64,000 nt of DNA, from contig NZ_LMHH01000001.1 in NCBI RefSeq assembly GCF_001427865.1, positions 620,001 to 684,000 of the forward strand. Reading direction: 5' to 3'. Position 1 is the first letter of the stretch. Each line of letters opens with the position of its first letter. Positions 7,974 to 16,091 of the stretch are shown here, one piece after another. The stretch comes from Altererythrobacter sp. Root672 (GTDB lineage: Bacteria > Pseudomonadota > Alphaproteobacteria > Sphingomonadales > Sphingomonadaceae). The translations under genes were made by a program, and so were the position numbers. The notes under the pieces were generated by a model that was given only the letters and a program-made list of their open reading frames with translations, made no database searches and was not told where the DNA came from.

Positions 7974-9269
7974 CTAGTCCGGGATCTCGTCGTTCGCCGC
8001 CAGGACCTTGCCCGCGAGGTAGAGCGACCCTGCAATCAGGACGGGCAGGCCGTCATCCGGCAAGTTCTGCAACGCCGTCGCCACGTCGGGTGCCCAGTCC
8101 GCGCGTCCGCCGTAGGCCGCCTCGCCATGGGAATCACTACCGTCGATCGGCACCGCGGTGACGCTTGCCAGCTGCCCTTCGAGCGGATCGATAATCGTCT
8201 GCGGGTAGCGGTTGGCGAGCATGCCGATGACGAGGTGCAGGCGTTGCCCGGCGAAGTGCCGGCCGATGGCGAGACCGGCGTCGGCGTTGTGCCCGCCGTC
8301 GAGCCAGACCTCACGGTTCGGAGTGAGCGCCGTGAGCGGGCCTTGCGCGAGTAACTGCAAGCGTGCCGGCCAGCGAGCGGAGCGAATGCCCTCCGCCATA
8401 GCCTCCGCCGAGACCTCGACCTTGTCCTGATGGCGGATCATCGCGACCGCGAGGGCCGCGTTGTCGCCCTGGTGCTTGCCGGGAAGCTGCGGAAGGGGAA
8501 GGGTGAGCGTGCCGCGGTTGTCGCGGTATTCGATGGTGTCGCCGACTTCGGCCGACCACTCGTGGCCGCGCCGGAACAGCGGGGCGCCAGCCAGGTCCGC
8601 AATGCGCGCGATCTCGGCTTCGAGCGGCTCGGCATAGCTTTGCGTGACCAGCGGCGATCCAGCGCGGGCGATGCCCGACTTCTCGAACGCGATGCGCACC
8701 ATTGGTTCGGTGGGCACGCCTTCTTCAGGCACCAGCAGGAAAGCTTCGTGGTCGATGCCCAGCGTGGCGATGCCGCACGCGGCCGGCTGCTCCATGACGT
8801 TGGTTGCGTCGAACCGGCCGCCGAGACCGACTTCGATCACGCAGGCGTCCGCCGGATGGCGCGCGAAGGCGAGGAAGGTGGCTGCGGTGGTTACCTCGAA
8901 GAAGCTCGGGCCGAGGCCTTCGCCGATGTCGAGCACTTCCTTGAGCAGCGAGGCGAGTTCCTCGTCCGAGACCAGCTGGCCGGCGATGCGGATACGCTCG
9001 TTGTAGCGCACCAGGTGCGGCTTGATCGCCGAGTGGACCGTAAGGCCCTGCGCTTCCAAGATCGAGCGCAGATAGGCGCAGGTCGAGCCTTTGCCGTTGG
9101 TGCCGGCAACGTGGAACACTGGCGGCAGGCGCTTCTGAGGATCGCCGAGCAGGGCCAGCAGATCGCGGATCACTTCCAGGCCAAGGCGGCCCTGGGGCAG
9201 CGAAAGCGCGGCCAGCCGGTCAAGCTGCGCCTGGACCGCCGGATTTTCGGAGGCTGCAAAGTCTTTCAT
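7974..9269 (-). CDS. folC: Folylpolyglutamate synthase/dihydrofolate synthase FolC
   Basis: 431 aa, Mur-ligase superfamily. It adds glutamate to dihydropteroate and to folates. The P-loop reads VAGTNGKGST, followed by HLVRYNERIRI (folate site), GLGGRFDATNV and the C-terminal LDGGHNADAG motif of this family. Last gene of the minus-strand trpB-trpA-accD-folC run; 15 bp separate it from accD, an arrangement common in alphaproteobacteria. Confidence 0.95.
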   Translation of the reverse strand: MKDFAASENPAVQAQLDRLAALSLPQGRLGLEVIRDLLALLGDPQKRLPPVFHVAGTNGKGSTCAYLRSILEAQGLTVHSAIKPHLVRYNERIRIAGQLVSDEELASLLKEVLDIGEGLGPSFFEVTTAATFLAFARHPADACVIEVGLGGRFDATNVMEQPAACGIATLGIDHEAFLLVPEEGVPTEPMVRIAFEKSGIARAGSPLVTQSYAEPLEAEIARIADLAGAPLFRRGHEWSAEVGDTIEYRDNRGTLTLPLPQLPGKHQGDNAALAVAMIRHQDKVEVSAEAMAEGIRSARWPARLQLLAQGPLTALTPNREVWLDGGHNADAGLAIGRHFAGQRLHLVIGMLANRYPQTIIDPLEGQLASVTAVPIDGSDSHGEAAYGGRADWAPDVATALQNLPDDGLPVLIAGSLYLAGKVLAANDEIPD

Positions 9270-9284
9270 GGGGACGGTTTGGGC

Positions 9285-10136
9285 TCAGGCGGCGGCTTCG
9301 GCCGGCGCCAGGTAGTCGATGAGGTTGGCGAGCGTTGCACGCAACTGGTGACGCGGGACGACCATGTCGACCATGCCGTGCTTGTGCAGGTACTCGGCGC
9401 GCTGGAACCCTTCGGGCAGCTGTGCGCGGATCGTGTCCTGGATCACGCGCTGGCCGGCAAAGCCGATCAGGGCGCCCGGCTCGGCAATGTGGACGTCGCC
9501 CAGCATGGCATAGCTGGCGGTGACGCCGCCGGTGGTCGGATCGGACAGCACGACGATGTAGGGCAGGCCCGCTTCCTTGAGCCGCCGGGTCATTACCGTG
9601 GCCTTGGGCATCTGCATCAGGCTGAGAATGCCTTCCTGCATGCGCGCGCCGCCAGCGGCCGTCACCACGACATAGGCGCAGCGCTCTTGCAGTGCCTTGG
9701 CAGCAGCGGCGCAAAAGGCATCGCCCACGGCCATGCCCATCGAACCGGCCATGAAGCCGAAGTCCTGCACCCCGACGACTGCGGGCAAGCCCTCGATCCG
9801 TCCATAAGCGGCAGTGAAAGCATCCTCGTGCGGATTGGCCGCGCGCGCCGCCTTGAGGCGGTCTGAATAGCGCTTGGTGTCGCGGAACTTGAGCGGATCC
9901 TCGCGCACTTGCGGCGCTGGGAGCAGCTCGTAACCTTCGTCAAGCAACTGGCCGAGCCGCGCATCGGCGCCGATGCGGCCGTGATACTCGCAGCGCGGGC
10001 AGACGTAGAGGTTCGCCTCGTATTCCTTGCTGAAGAGCATGTCGTGACAGCGTGGGCATTTGACCCACAGGTTGTCAGGTGTTTCGCGCTTGTTGCTGAA
10101 GGGCAGCGCGTTGCGGACACGGGTTAGCCAGCTCAT
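9285..10136 (-). CDS. accD: Acetyl-CoA carboxylase carboxyltransferase subunit beta
   Basis: 283 aa. With AccA it transfers carboxyl from biotin to acetyl-CoA, the first step of fatty-acid synthesis. The N-terminal zinc ribbon is clear (C27-x2-C30 and C46-x2-C49), followed by a crotonase-fold carboxyltransferase domain with GGARMQEGI and DPTTGGV. Its start codon overlaps the trpA stop (ATGA), so translation is coupled to the trp genes. Confidence 0.97.
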   Translation of the reverse strand: MSWLTRVRNALPFSNKRETPDNLWVKCPRCHDMLFSKEYEANLYVCPRCEYHGRIGADARLGQLLDEGYELLPAPQVREDPLKFRDTKRYSDRLKAARAANPHEDAFTAAYGRIEGLPAVVGVQDFGFMAGSMGMAVGDAFCAAAAKALQERCAYVVVTAAGGARMQEGILSLMQMPKATVMTRRLKEAGLPYIVVLSDPTTGGVTASYAMLGDVHIAEPGALIGFAGQRVIQDTIRAQLPEGFQRAEYLHKHGMVDMVVPRHQLRATLANLIDYLAPAEAAA

Positions 10137-10927
10137 GCGGCCTCCCTTGCAGCCGAATGGACCGCCGCTGCAAGCTCTGATGTCAGTTTACGGATGTGTT
10201 CGGGAGCGTTTTCCCCATGCTCGCCGACCAGTTCGACCAGCGCGGAGCCCACGACTACGCCATCTGCCACGCGCGCGATGGCGGCGGCCTGGTCCGGCGT
10301 ACGGACGCCGAAGCCGACGACTACCGGGAGATCGGTCGCCTGCTTTAGACGGGCCACGTTCTCTTCGATCGAGCCCATCGCCGCCTGCTGTTTGCCGGTG
10401 ATCCCGGCGACGGACACGTAATAGATGAAGCCCGACGAACCCTCGAGCACCGCCGGCAGCCGCTTGGCGTCGGTCGTTGGCGTAGCGAGGCGGATCGGGG
10501 CGATACCCTTTTCACGCAGGGCCGGACCCAACGCATCGTCTTCCTCTGGCGGGATGTCGACGCAGATCACGCCGTCAACGCCGCAGCCGTGCGCCTCGCC
10601 GGCGAACCATTCCGGCCCGCGGCGGACCATCGGGTTGGCATAGCCCATCAGCACCAGCGGCACGTCCGGGTGACGTTCGCGGAACTCGTCGGCGATAAGC
10701 AGCACTTCGCGCGTGGTCGTGCCCTTGCCGAGGCTGCGCAAGTTGGCCGCCTGGATTGCGGGGCCGTCGGCCATCGGGTCGGTGAACGGCATGCCCAGCT
10801 CGATCACGTCCGCGCCGCCTTCGACGAGCGCGTCGAGGTTGGCGGCGGTGTCGCCGTCACCGGCGGTGATGAAGCAGACGAGGGCGGGGCGCCCCTTGGC
10901 GAAGGCGGCAGTGAGGCGGCTCGTCAC
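10133..10927 (-). CDS. trpA: Tryptophan synthase alpha subunit
   Basis: 264 aa from a GTG at 10927 that overlaps the trpB stop (GTGA). The frame extends further upstream but only inside trpB. It cleaves indole-glycerol phosphate to indole for TrpB. The catalytic Glu and Asp are seen in [16 protein letters not shown], and the phosphate-binding loops in [11 protein letters not shown] and VVVGSALV. Overlaps at both ends make trpB-trpA-accD a tightly coupled unit. Confidence 0.97.
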   Translation of the reverse strand: MTSRLTAAFAKGRPALVCFITAGDGDTAANLDALVEGGADVIELGMPFTDPMADGPAIQAANLRSLGKGTTTREVLLIADEFRERHPDVPLVLMGYANPMVRRGPEWFAGEAHGCGVDGVICVDIPPEEDDALGPALREKGIAPIRLATPTTDAKRLPAVLEGSSGFIYYVSVAGITGKQQAAMGSIEENVARLKQATDLPVVVGFGVRTPDQAAAIARVADGVVVGSALVELVGEHGENAPEHIRKLTSELAAAVHSAAREAA

Positions 10928-12138
10928 AGCTTCACCCCCAAGTGCTCGGCCACGGTGAAGATGTCCTTGTCTCCTCGGCCAGAGACGTTGACCAGGATCC
11001 GCTGATCCTTGCGGTATTCCTTCGCCATCTTGGGCAGCGCGGCGAGGGCGTGGGCGCTTTCGAGGGCGGGGATGATCCCTTCGAGCTTGCAGCATAGCTG
11101 GAACGCTTCCAGCGCCTCGTTGTCGGTAATCGGCAGGTACTTCACCCGGCCGCTTTCGTGCAGCCAGGAGTGCTCCGGCCCGATGCCCGGATAGTCGAGA
11201 CCTGCGCTGATCGAGTGGGCTTCGGTGATCTGGCCGTCCTCGTCCTGCAGCAGGTAGGTCTTGTTGCCGTGGAGGATCCCGGGGGATCCGCCGGTCAGGC
11301 TGGCGGCGTGCTGGCCGCTCTCGATTCCGTGGCCCGCGGCTTCGATGCCGAGCATGGCCACATCCGGATCGTCGAGGAACGGGTGGAACAGGCCGATCGC
11401 GTTCGATCCGCCACCCACCGCTGCGATCAGCAGGTCAGGCAGGACACCGGTACGCTTGAGCATTTGCTCGCGCGCCTCGCGCCCGATCACGCTCTGGAAG
11501 TCGCGCACGAGCTCGGGATAGGGATGGGGGCCGGCGGCGGTGCCGATGATGTAGAACGTGTCGTGGACGTTCGCGACCCAGTCGCGCAGCGCCTCGTTCA
11601 TCGCGTCCTTGAGCGTCTTGGCTCCGCTTTCAACCGGGATAACCTCAGCGCCGAGCAGCTTCATGCGGAACACGTTGGGCTGCTGCCGGGCGACGTCCGT
11701 CGAGCCCATGTAGATCACGCAGGGCAGGCCGAACCGTGCGCAGACCGTGGCCGTGGCCACGCCATGCTGGCCGGCGCCGGTCTCGGCGATGATCCGCGTC
11801 TTGCCCATGCGAATGGCGAGCAGGATCTGGCCGATGCAGTTGTTGATCTTGTGTGCGCCGGTGTGGTTCAGCTCTTCGCGCTTGAACCAGATTTCGGCCC
11901 CGCCGAAGTGTTCGGTCAGGCGCTCAGCGAAATAGAGCGGGCTCGGACGGCCGACGTAGTGTTCGAGCAAATCCTCGAACTGCGCCTTGAATGCCGGGTC
12001 GGCCTTGGCCGCGCGATATTCGCTCTCGAGATCGAGGATCAGCGGCATCAGCGTTTCGGCGACGTAGCGTCCGCCAAACTGGCCGAAGTGCCCGCGCTCG
12101 TCAGGCTGGTTGCGGAAGGAGTTGGGTTGATCGGTCAT
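10924..12138 (-). CDS. trpB: Tryptophan synthase beta subunit
   Basis: 404 aa from the ATG at 12138 (MTDQPNSF); a longer frame to 12282 lacks any family similarity. A PLP enzyme that condenses indole with serine. The PLP lysine lies in HTGAHKINN, the glycine-rich phosphate cradle in [10 protein letters not shown], and the cation/COMM region is normal. In many alphaproteobacteria trpF sits directly upstream; here a plus-strand outer-membrane gene lies between them. No Trp-rich leader peptide is visible in the 245 bp upstream. Confidence 0.97.
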   Translation of the reverse strand: MTDQPNSFRNQPDERGHFGQFGGRYVAETLMPLILDLESEYRAAKADPAFKAQFEDLLEHYVGRPSPLYFAERLTEHFGGAEIWFKREELNHTGAHKINNCIGQILLAIRMGKTRIIAETGAGQHGVATATVCARFGLPCVIYMGSTDVARQQPNVFRMKLLGAEVIPVESGAKTLKDAMNEALRDWVANVHDTFYIIGTAAGPHPYPELVRDFQSVIGREAREQMLKRTGVLPDLLIAAVGGGSNAIGLFHPFLDDPDVAMLGIEAAGHGIESGQHAASLTGGSPGILHGNKTYLLQDEDGQITEAHSISAGLDYPGIGPEHSWLHESGRVKYLPITDNEALEAFQLCCKLEGIIPALESAHALAALPKMAKEYRKDQRILVNVSGRGDKDIFTVAEHLGVKL

Positions 12139-12383
12139 GACTGTCGAGCCGCTTGGCAGAGCCTCGCGGCCTTGTCCAGAAACAGCGTGTTGAACGCTTG
12201 TTGGGCAACAATGCCACACTGCTGATGCGCAATGGCAACATATTCTAACAAACTGGAATCGCCTTGGTTTTGTAAATGGCAATCGACGCGCTTGCCGTTA
12301 GAGGCCCGCTCCGCCGCCGAGGGGTGCGGCACATCGGCGGCTCGACGCAACAACGCGGCGATCCGCTCGAAGGAGAAAAATAA

Positions 12384-12830
12384 GTGAAGATTCAAGCTGC
12401 CTTGATCGCTGCCGCTTCCGCTCTGGTTGTTGCTACTCCGGCTGCCGCGAATGAATGGCGCCTCGAAGCCCGGGGCGGTGTCGCCTGGGCGAATGGTGTC
12501 GAGAAGGCCATTGCCGGTGCCGCGCTCGGATATGACGCTGACCTCGGTGAAACCGCTTTCGCCGGCATCGAGACCTCGATCGACAAGATCCTCGACGGCG
12601 ATGCCAGCCTGACTTTCGGTGCCACTGCGCGCGCTGGTGCCAAGATCGGCCAGGGCAAGCTCTACGCAACCGGCGGCTACAGCTTCGGTGAAGGCGAGGA
12701 CACCTGGACCGCGGGCGCCGGATATCAGCACAAGGTTGGTTCGAACGCCTACCTCAAGGCAGAATATCGCCGCTTCTTCTCGGTCGTCGACATTAACGTC
12801 GTCGCGGCTGGCGTTGGTGTGGCTTTCTGA
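12384..12830 (+). CDS. Small outer-membrane beta-barrel protein
   Basis: 148 aa starting at GTG, with AGGAG eight bases upstream. A signal peptide (residues 1 to about 22, ending TPAAA-N) is followed by alternating polar/hydrophobic strands with the pattern of a small eight-stranded barrel, and the last residue is Phe (VGVAF), a common BAM-recognition signature. It resembles OmpA-like/OmpW-sized barrels without a periplasmic domain. It has its own terminator just downstream and sits on the opposite strand between trpF and trpB. Confidence 0.8.
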   Translation: MKIQAALIAAASALVVATPAAANEWRLEARGGVAWANGVEKAIAGAALGYDADLGETAFAGIETSIDKILDGDASLTFGATARAGAKIGQGKLYATGGYSFGEGEDTWTAGAGYQHKVGSNAYLKAEYRRFFSVVDINVVAAGVGVAF

Positions 12831-12855
12831 TCGATTAGATCGAAGTGACTTCGAA

Positions 12856-12886
12856 GGGGCGGTCCGTTAGCGGGCCGCCCCTTTTT
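12856..12886 (+). terminator. Rho-independent terminator of the barrel gene
   Basis: GGGGCGGTCC, loop GTTAG, then CGGGCCGCCCC followed by TTTTT. It lies 25 bp after the barrel stop and abuts the trpF stop, so it ends transcription entering from the plus strand. Confidence 0.88.
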
Positions 12887-13524
12887 CATGCGTCCAGGGC
12901 TGCGCGGCAAAAGGCCGCGATCTTGGCCATATCCTTGATCCCCGGCGCGCTTTCGAGACCGGTAGAGGCATCGACCAAGGGAGCGCCCGTCAGGCGGATG
13001 GCTTCTGCCACGTTGTCAGGACCAAGCCCGCCAGCGAGGCCCCACGGCATTTCGTGCTTGAAGCCGCCCAGCAACGACCAGTCGAAGGCCAGGCCCTGTC
13101 CACCGGGGAGCTTCTTCGCAGGAGCGTCGTAGAGCACCATGTCGGCCGCATCGCGATAGCGCTGCGCCCGCTCCAGGCTGCCGGCATCGCTGACGCCCAC
13201 AGCCTTCCACAAGGCCAGGCCACGGCTGTATTGCCGCACCAGTGACAGCCATTCGGGCGCTTCGCGGCCATGGAACTGAATGACATCCGGGCGCACGGCC
13301 TGGACCGCCTCGACCAGAGCCTGCGGCTGTGTGTCGACCAGCAGCAGCACCACTTTCATTTCCACGGGCACACGAGCCCGCAGGGCAGCGGCTTGCTGCA
13401 GCGTGACGTGGCGTGGGCTCGGTTCGTAATGGACAAGGCCGATGTGCGTCGCACGCGCGGCCACGGCTGCATCGATCGCTTCGGGCGTCGAAAGCCCGCA
13501 AATCTTTATCTGAGGTTCGGACAT
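12886..13524 (-). CDS. trpF: Phosphoribosylanthranilate isomerase
   Basis: 212 aa TIM barrel. It converts N-(5'-phosphoribosyl)anthranilate to CdRP in tryptophan synthesis. KICGLSTPEAI carries the catalytic cysteine (KICG), DVIQFHG the conserved QFHG motif, and the C-terminus has the phosphate-binding GGLGPDNV and DASTGLE (usually SSGVE). Its 3' end is separated from trpB by the plus-strand barrel gene. pyrF lies 44 bp upstream on the same strand. Confidence 0.95.
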   Translation of the reverse strand: MSEPQIKICGLSTPEAIDAAVAARATHIGLVHYEPSPRHVTLQQAAALRARVPVEMKVVLLLVDTQPQALVEAVQAVRPDVIQFHGREAPEWLSLVRQYSRGLALWKAVGVSDAGSLERAQRYRDAADMVLYDAPAKKLPGGQGLAFDWSLLGGFKHEMPWGLAGGLGPDNVAEAIRLTGAPLVDASTGLESAPGIKDMAKIAAFCRAALDA

Positions 13525-13568
13525 GCACGCGCCCTAAGGCAAGACGGGCGTGTACGAAAGACCCGAGG

Positions 13569-14243
13569 TTAGAGCGTCGCCGCGATCGCTCTGGCCGCCG
13601 CTACCGGATCTTCCGCCCGACTGATCGGGCGCCCGATCACCAGCACGCTCGCGCCGTCATCACGAGCTTGCCGCGGTGTCACCACGCGCTTCTGGTCTCC
13701 CGCTCCGCTCCCAGCCGGACGCAGGCCGGGGACGACGAAATAGCCGTCCCGCCATTGCCGATGCACCGCGTCGACCTCGTGGCCGGAGCACACGATGCCA
13801 TCGAGCCCGGCGACTTCCGCCAGTTCGGCCAGCCGCAGGACCTGGTCGTGCGGCGTTCCGTCGACGCCCATCCGCTTCAGGTCGCGCTCGTCCAGGCTGG
13901 TCAGCATGGTCACCGCCACGACTTTGGTATTGGCGGACGCTGCGGCCTTGGCATCTTCCATCATCGACCGCCCGCCACTTGCGTGAATGGTGACGATGGC
14001 GGGCTCGAGAACATGGATTGCCTGCATGGCACCCGCAACAGTGTTGGGGATGTCGTGCAGCTTGAGGTCGAGAAAGATCGGCAGGCCGACGTGGGCGATC
14101 TCGTGCACGCCGTGGTGGCCATGGGCGCAGAAGAATTCGAGCCCGAGCTTGAGCCCACCGACGTGATCCTTCACCTTTTCGGCCAGCGCACGCGCCGCAT
14201 CGAGTTGCGGCAGGTCGAGCGCGAGATAAACGGGATTGCTCAC
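13569..14243 (-). CDS. pyrF: Orotidine 5'-phosphate decarboxylase
   Basis: 224 aa, last step of UMP synthesis. The catalytic Lys/Asp array is in FLDLKLHDIPNTV, and the phosphate loop near the C-terminus reads VLVIGRPISRAEDP. Its start overlaps the lapA-like stop by 4 bp (ATGA). The order lapA-pyrF-trpF is common in this clade. Confidence 0.96.
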   Translation of the reverse strand: MSNPVYLALDLPQLDAARALAEKVKDHVGGLKLGLEFFCAHGHHGVHEIAHVGLPIFLDLKLHDIPNTVAGAMQAIHVLEPAIVTIHASGGRSMMEDAKAAASANTKVVAVTMLTSLDERDLKRMGVDGTPHDQVLRLAELAEVAGLDGIVCSGHEVDAVHRQWRDGYFVVPGLRPAGSGAGDQKRVVTPRQARDDGASVLVIGRPISRAEDPVAAARAIAATL

Positions 14244-14578
14244 GGGGCTAACGACTTGTTCTCGTCTTCGACGATCGGTTCAGCAATCGGGTCGGCAACA
14301 GGGGCCGGCGGCGGAGTTGTAGCCATCGCGGCAGTCTTGGCTGCGTTCTCGAGCGAATTGATTCGCCGTTGATAGTTCCAGGTGCTGGCGCGATGAAGCA
14401 GCCACATCGGGACGAAGCCGATCAGGAAGGAAACCACCACTAGAGCGGGGATCTTCGTTTCGACGACCAGGTTCTCCCAGATCTTCACGACTATCGGGTC
14501 CCAGTTGTTGATCGAGAAGATCAACAGGGCGACTACCAACAAGACCCACACGATCGTGCGAACGATTTTCATGCCCAC
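14240..14578 (-). CDS. LapA-domain inner-membrane protein
   Basis: 112 aa. Two N-terminal membrane helices (VWVLLVVALLIFSINN and ALVVVSFLIGFVPMWLL) with NWDPIVVKIWE between them match the LapA/YciS family, which in E. coli helps control lipopolysaccharide assembly. A short coiled segment (RRINSLENAAKTAA) and a Pro/Glu-rich cytoplasmic tail follow. Coupled to pyrF by an ATGA overlap. Confidence 0.85.
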   Translation of the reverse strand: MGMKIVRTIVWVLLVVALLIFSINNWDPIVVKIWENLVVETKIPALVVVSFLIGFVPMWLLHRASTWNYQRRINSLENAAKTAAMATTPPPAPVADPIAEPIVEDENKSLAP

Positions 14579-14637
14579 GCTCCTTCGCTGGCCATTGGCC
14601 TAATGCGAATGAGCAAGGAAGGGAAGTCCACGGCCAA

Positions 14638-15948
14638 TCAACCGAACACCCGTTCGAAGATTCTATCGACCTGCTTGAAGTGGTATTCGAGGTCGAACTT
14701 CTCTTCGAGCTCGCTGGCGGAAAGCGCGGATGAGACCTCGGGATCGGCCTTGAGCAGTTCGAGCAGCGAAAGCTGGCCGTCCGATTCCCACACCTTCATC
14801 GCGTTGCGCTGGACCAGGCGGTAGGCGTCGTCACGGCTGAGGCCAGCCTGAGTCAGGGCCAGCAATACGCGCTGCGAGTGGACCAGGCCGCCCATGCGGT
14901 CGAGGTTCTTCTGCATCCGTTCCGGATAGACCAACAGCTTGTCGACCACGCTGGTGAGGCGGGCGAGGGCGAAGTCGAGCGTGATCGTGGCGTCGGGCCC
15001 GATGAAGCGCTCGACCGAAGAATGCGAAATGTCCCGCTCGTGCCACAACGCGACGTTCTCCATCGCCGGGGTGACGGCGCTGCGGACCACGCGGGCGAGG
15101 CCGGTGAGGTTCTCGGTCAGGACCGGATTGCGCTTGTGCGGCATTGCGCTCGAACCCTTCTGCCCGGGCGAGAAGTATTCCTCCGCCTCGAGCACTTCGG
15201 TGCGCTGCAGGTGACGGACTTCGATCGAAACCCGCTCGATCGAGCTGGCGATGACGCCGAGGGTAGCGAAGTACATCGCGTGCCGATCGCGCGGGATGAC
15301 CTGGGTCGAGATCGGCTCCGGTGCGAGGCCGAGGCGTTCGGCGACATGCTCTTCCACTTCGGGGGCGATATTGGCGAAAGTGCCAACCGCGCCGCTCACC
15401 GCGCAAGTCGCGATCTCGGTCCGCGCCGCTTCGAGGCGGGTGCGGCAGCGGCTGAATTCGGCGTAGGCCTGTGCGAGCTTGAGACCGAAAGTCACCGGCT
15501 CTGCGTGAATGCCGTGGCTGCGGCCGATGGTCGGGGTGTACTTGTGCTCTTCGGCGCGGCGCTTGAGCGCGGCCAGGAGCAGGTCGATATCTTCGAGCAG
15601 AATGTCGGAGGCGCGGGCCAGCTGAACTGCCAGCGTCGTGTCGAGCACGTCCGAGCTGGTCATGCCCTGGTGCATGAAGCGGGCTTCCGGCCCGACTTGC
15701 TCGGCCACCCAGTCGAGGAACGCGATCACGTCGTGCTTGAGGATCGCTTCTTTGGCGTCGATCGCTTCGACGTCGATCTTCGGGTTGGTCTTCCACCAAT
15801 CCCACAGCGCGGTGGCTGCGCTTTCCGGCACCACACCGAGCTCGCCGAGCTTTTCGGTCGCATGAGCCTCGATCTCGAACCAGATGCGGTAGCGGGCTTC
15901 GGGCTCCCAGATCGCGGTCATGGCGGGGCGGGCGTAGCGGGGGACCAT
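14638..15948 (-). CDS. purB: Adenylosuccinate lyase
   Basis: 436 aa from the ATG at 15948, which has GGAG at six-base spacing; a TTG six bases earlier would put that site directly against the codon. It acts twice in purine synthesis (SAICAR to AICAR, and adenylosuccinate to AMP). The fumarase/aspartase signature GSSAMPHKRNP with the flexible catalytic loop is intact, as are TSSDVLDT and GRSHGIHAEP. The N-terminus MVPRYARPAMTAIW is typical of the shorter, Bacillus-like class. Confidence 0.96.
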   Translation of the reverse strand: MVPRYARPAMTAIWEPEARYRIWFEIEAHATEKLGELGVVPESAATALWDWWKTNPKIDVEAIDAKEAILKHDVIAFLDWVAEQVGPEARFMHQGMTSSDVLDTTLAVQLARASDILLEDIDLLLAALKRRAEEHKYTPTIGRSHGIHAEPVTFGLKLAQAYAEFSRCRTRLEAARTEIATCAVSGAVGTFANIAPEVEEHVAERLGLAPEPISTQVIPRDRHAMYFATLGVIASSIERVSIEVRHLQRTEVLEAEEYFSPGQKGSSAMPHKRNPVLTENLTGLARVVRSAVTPAMENVALWHERDISHSSVERFIGPDATITLDFALARLTSVVDKLLVYPERMQKNLDRMGGLVHSQRVLLALTQAGLSRDDAYRLVQRNAMKVWESDGQLSLLELLKADPEVSSALSASELEEKFDLEYHFKQVDRIFERVFG

Positions 15949-16091
15949 CTTCAACTCCGAATACTAGCTTTGCGGCGCGGCTAAGCCGCGACTGAAGGAA
16001 TGGCAAGGGTAAGGGGCCACCCCAATTGCATTCGGGTCGGCGTCATGGTGATATCTTCACGAATCCGTCCTCCAAGGGGGCGAAGGGGGAA

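Noticed and set aside
12139-12383. Possible trp attenuator upstream of trpB
   Set aside because: No short ORF with tandem Trp codons and no alternating terminator/antiterminator stems are visible.
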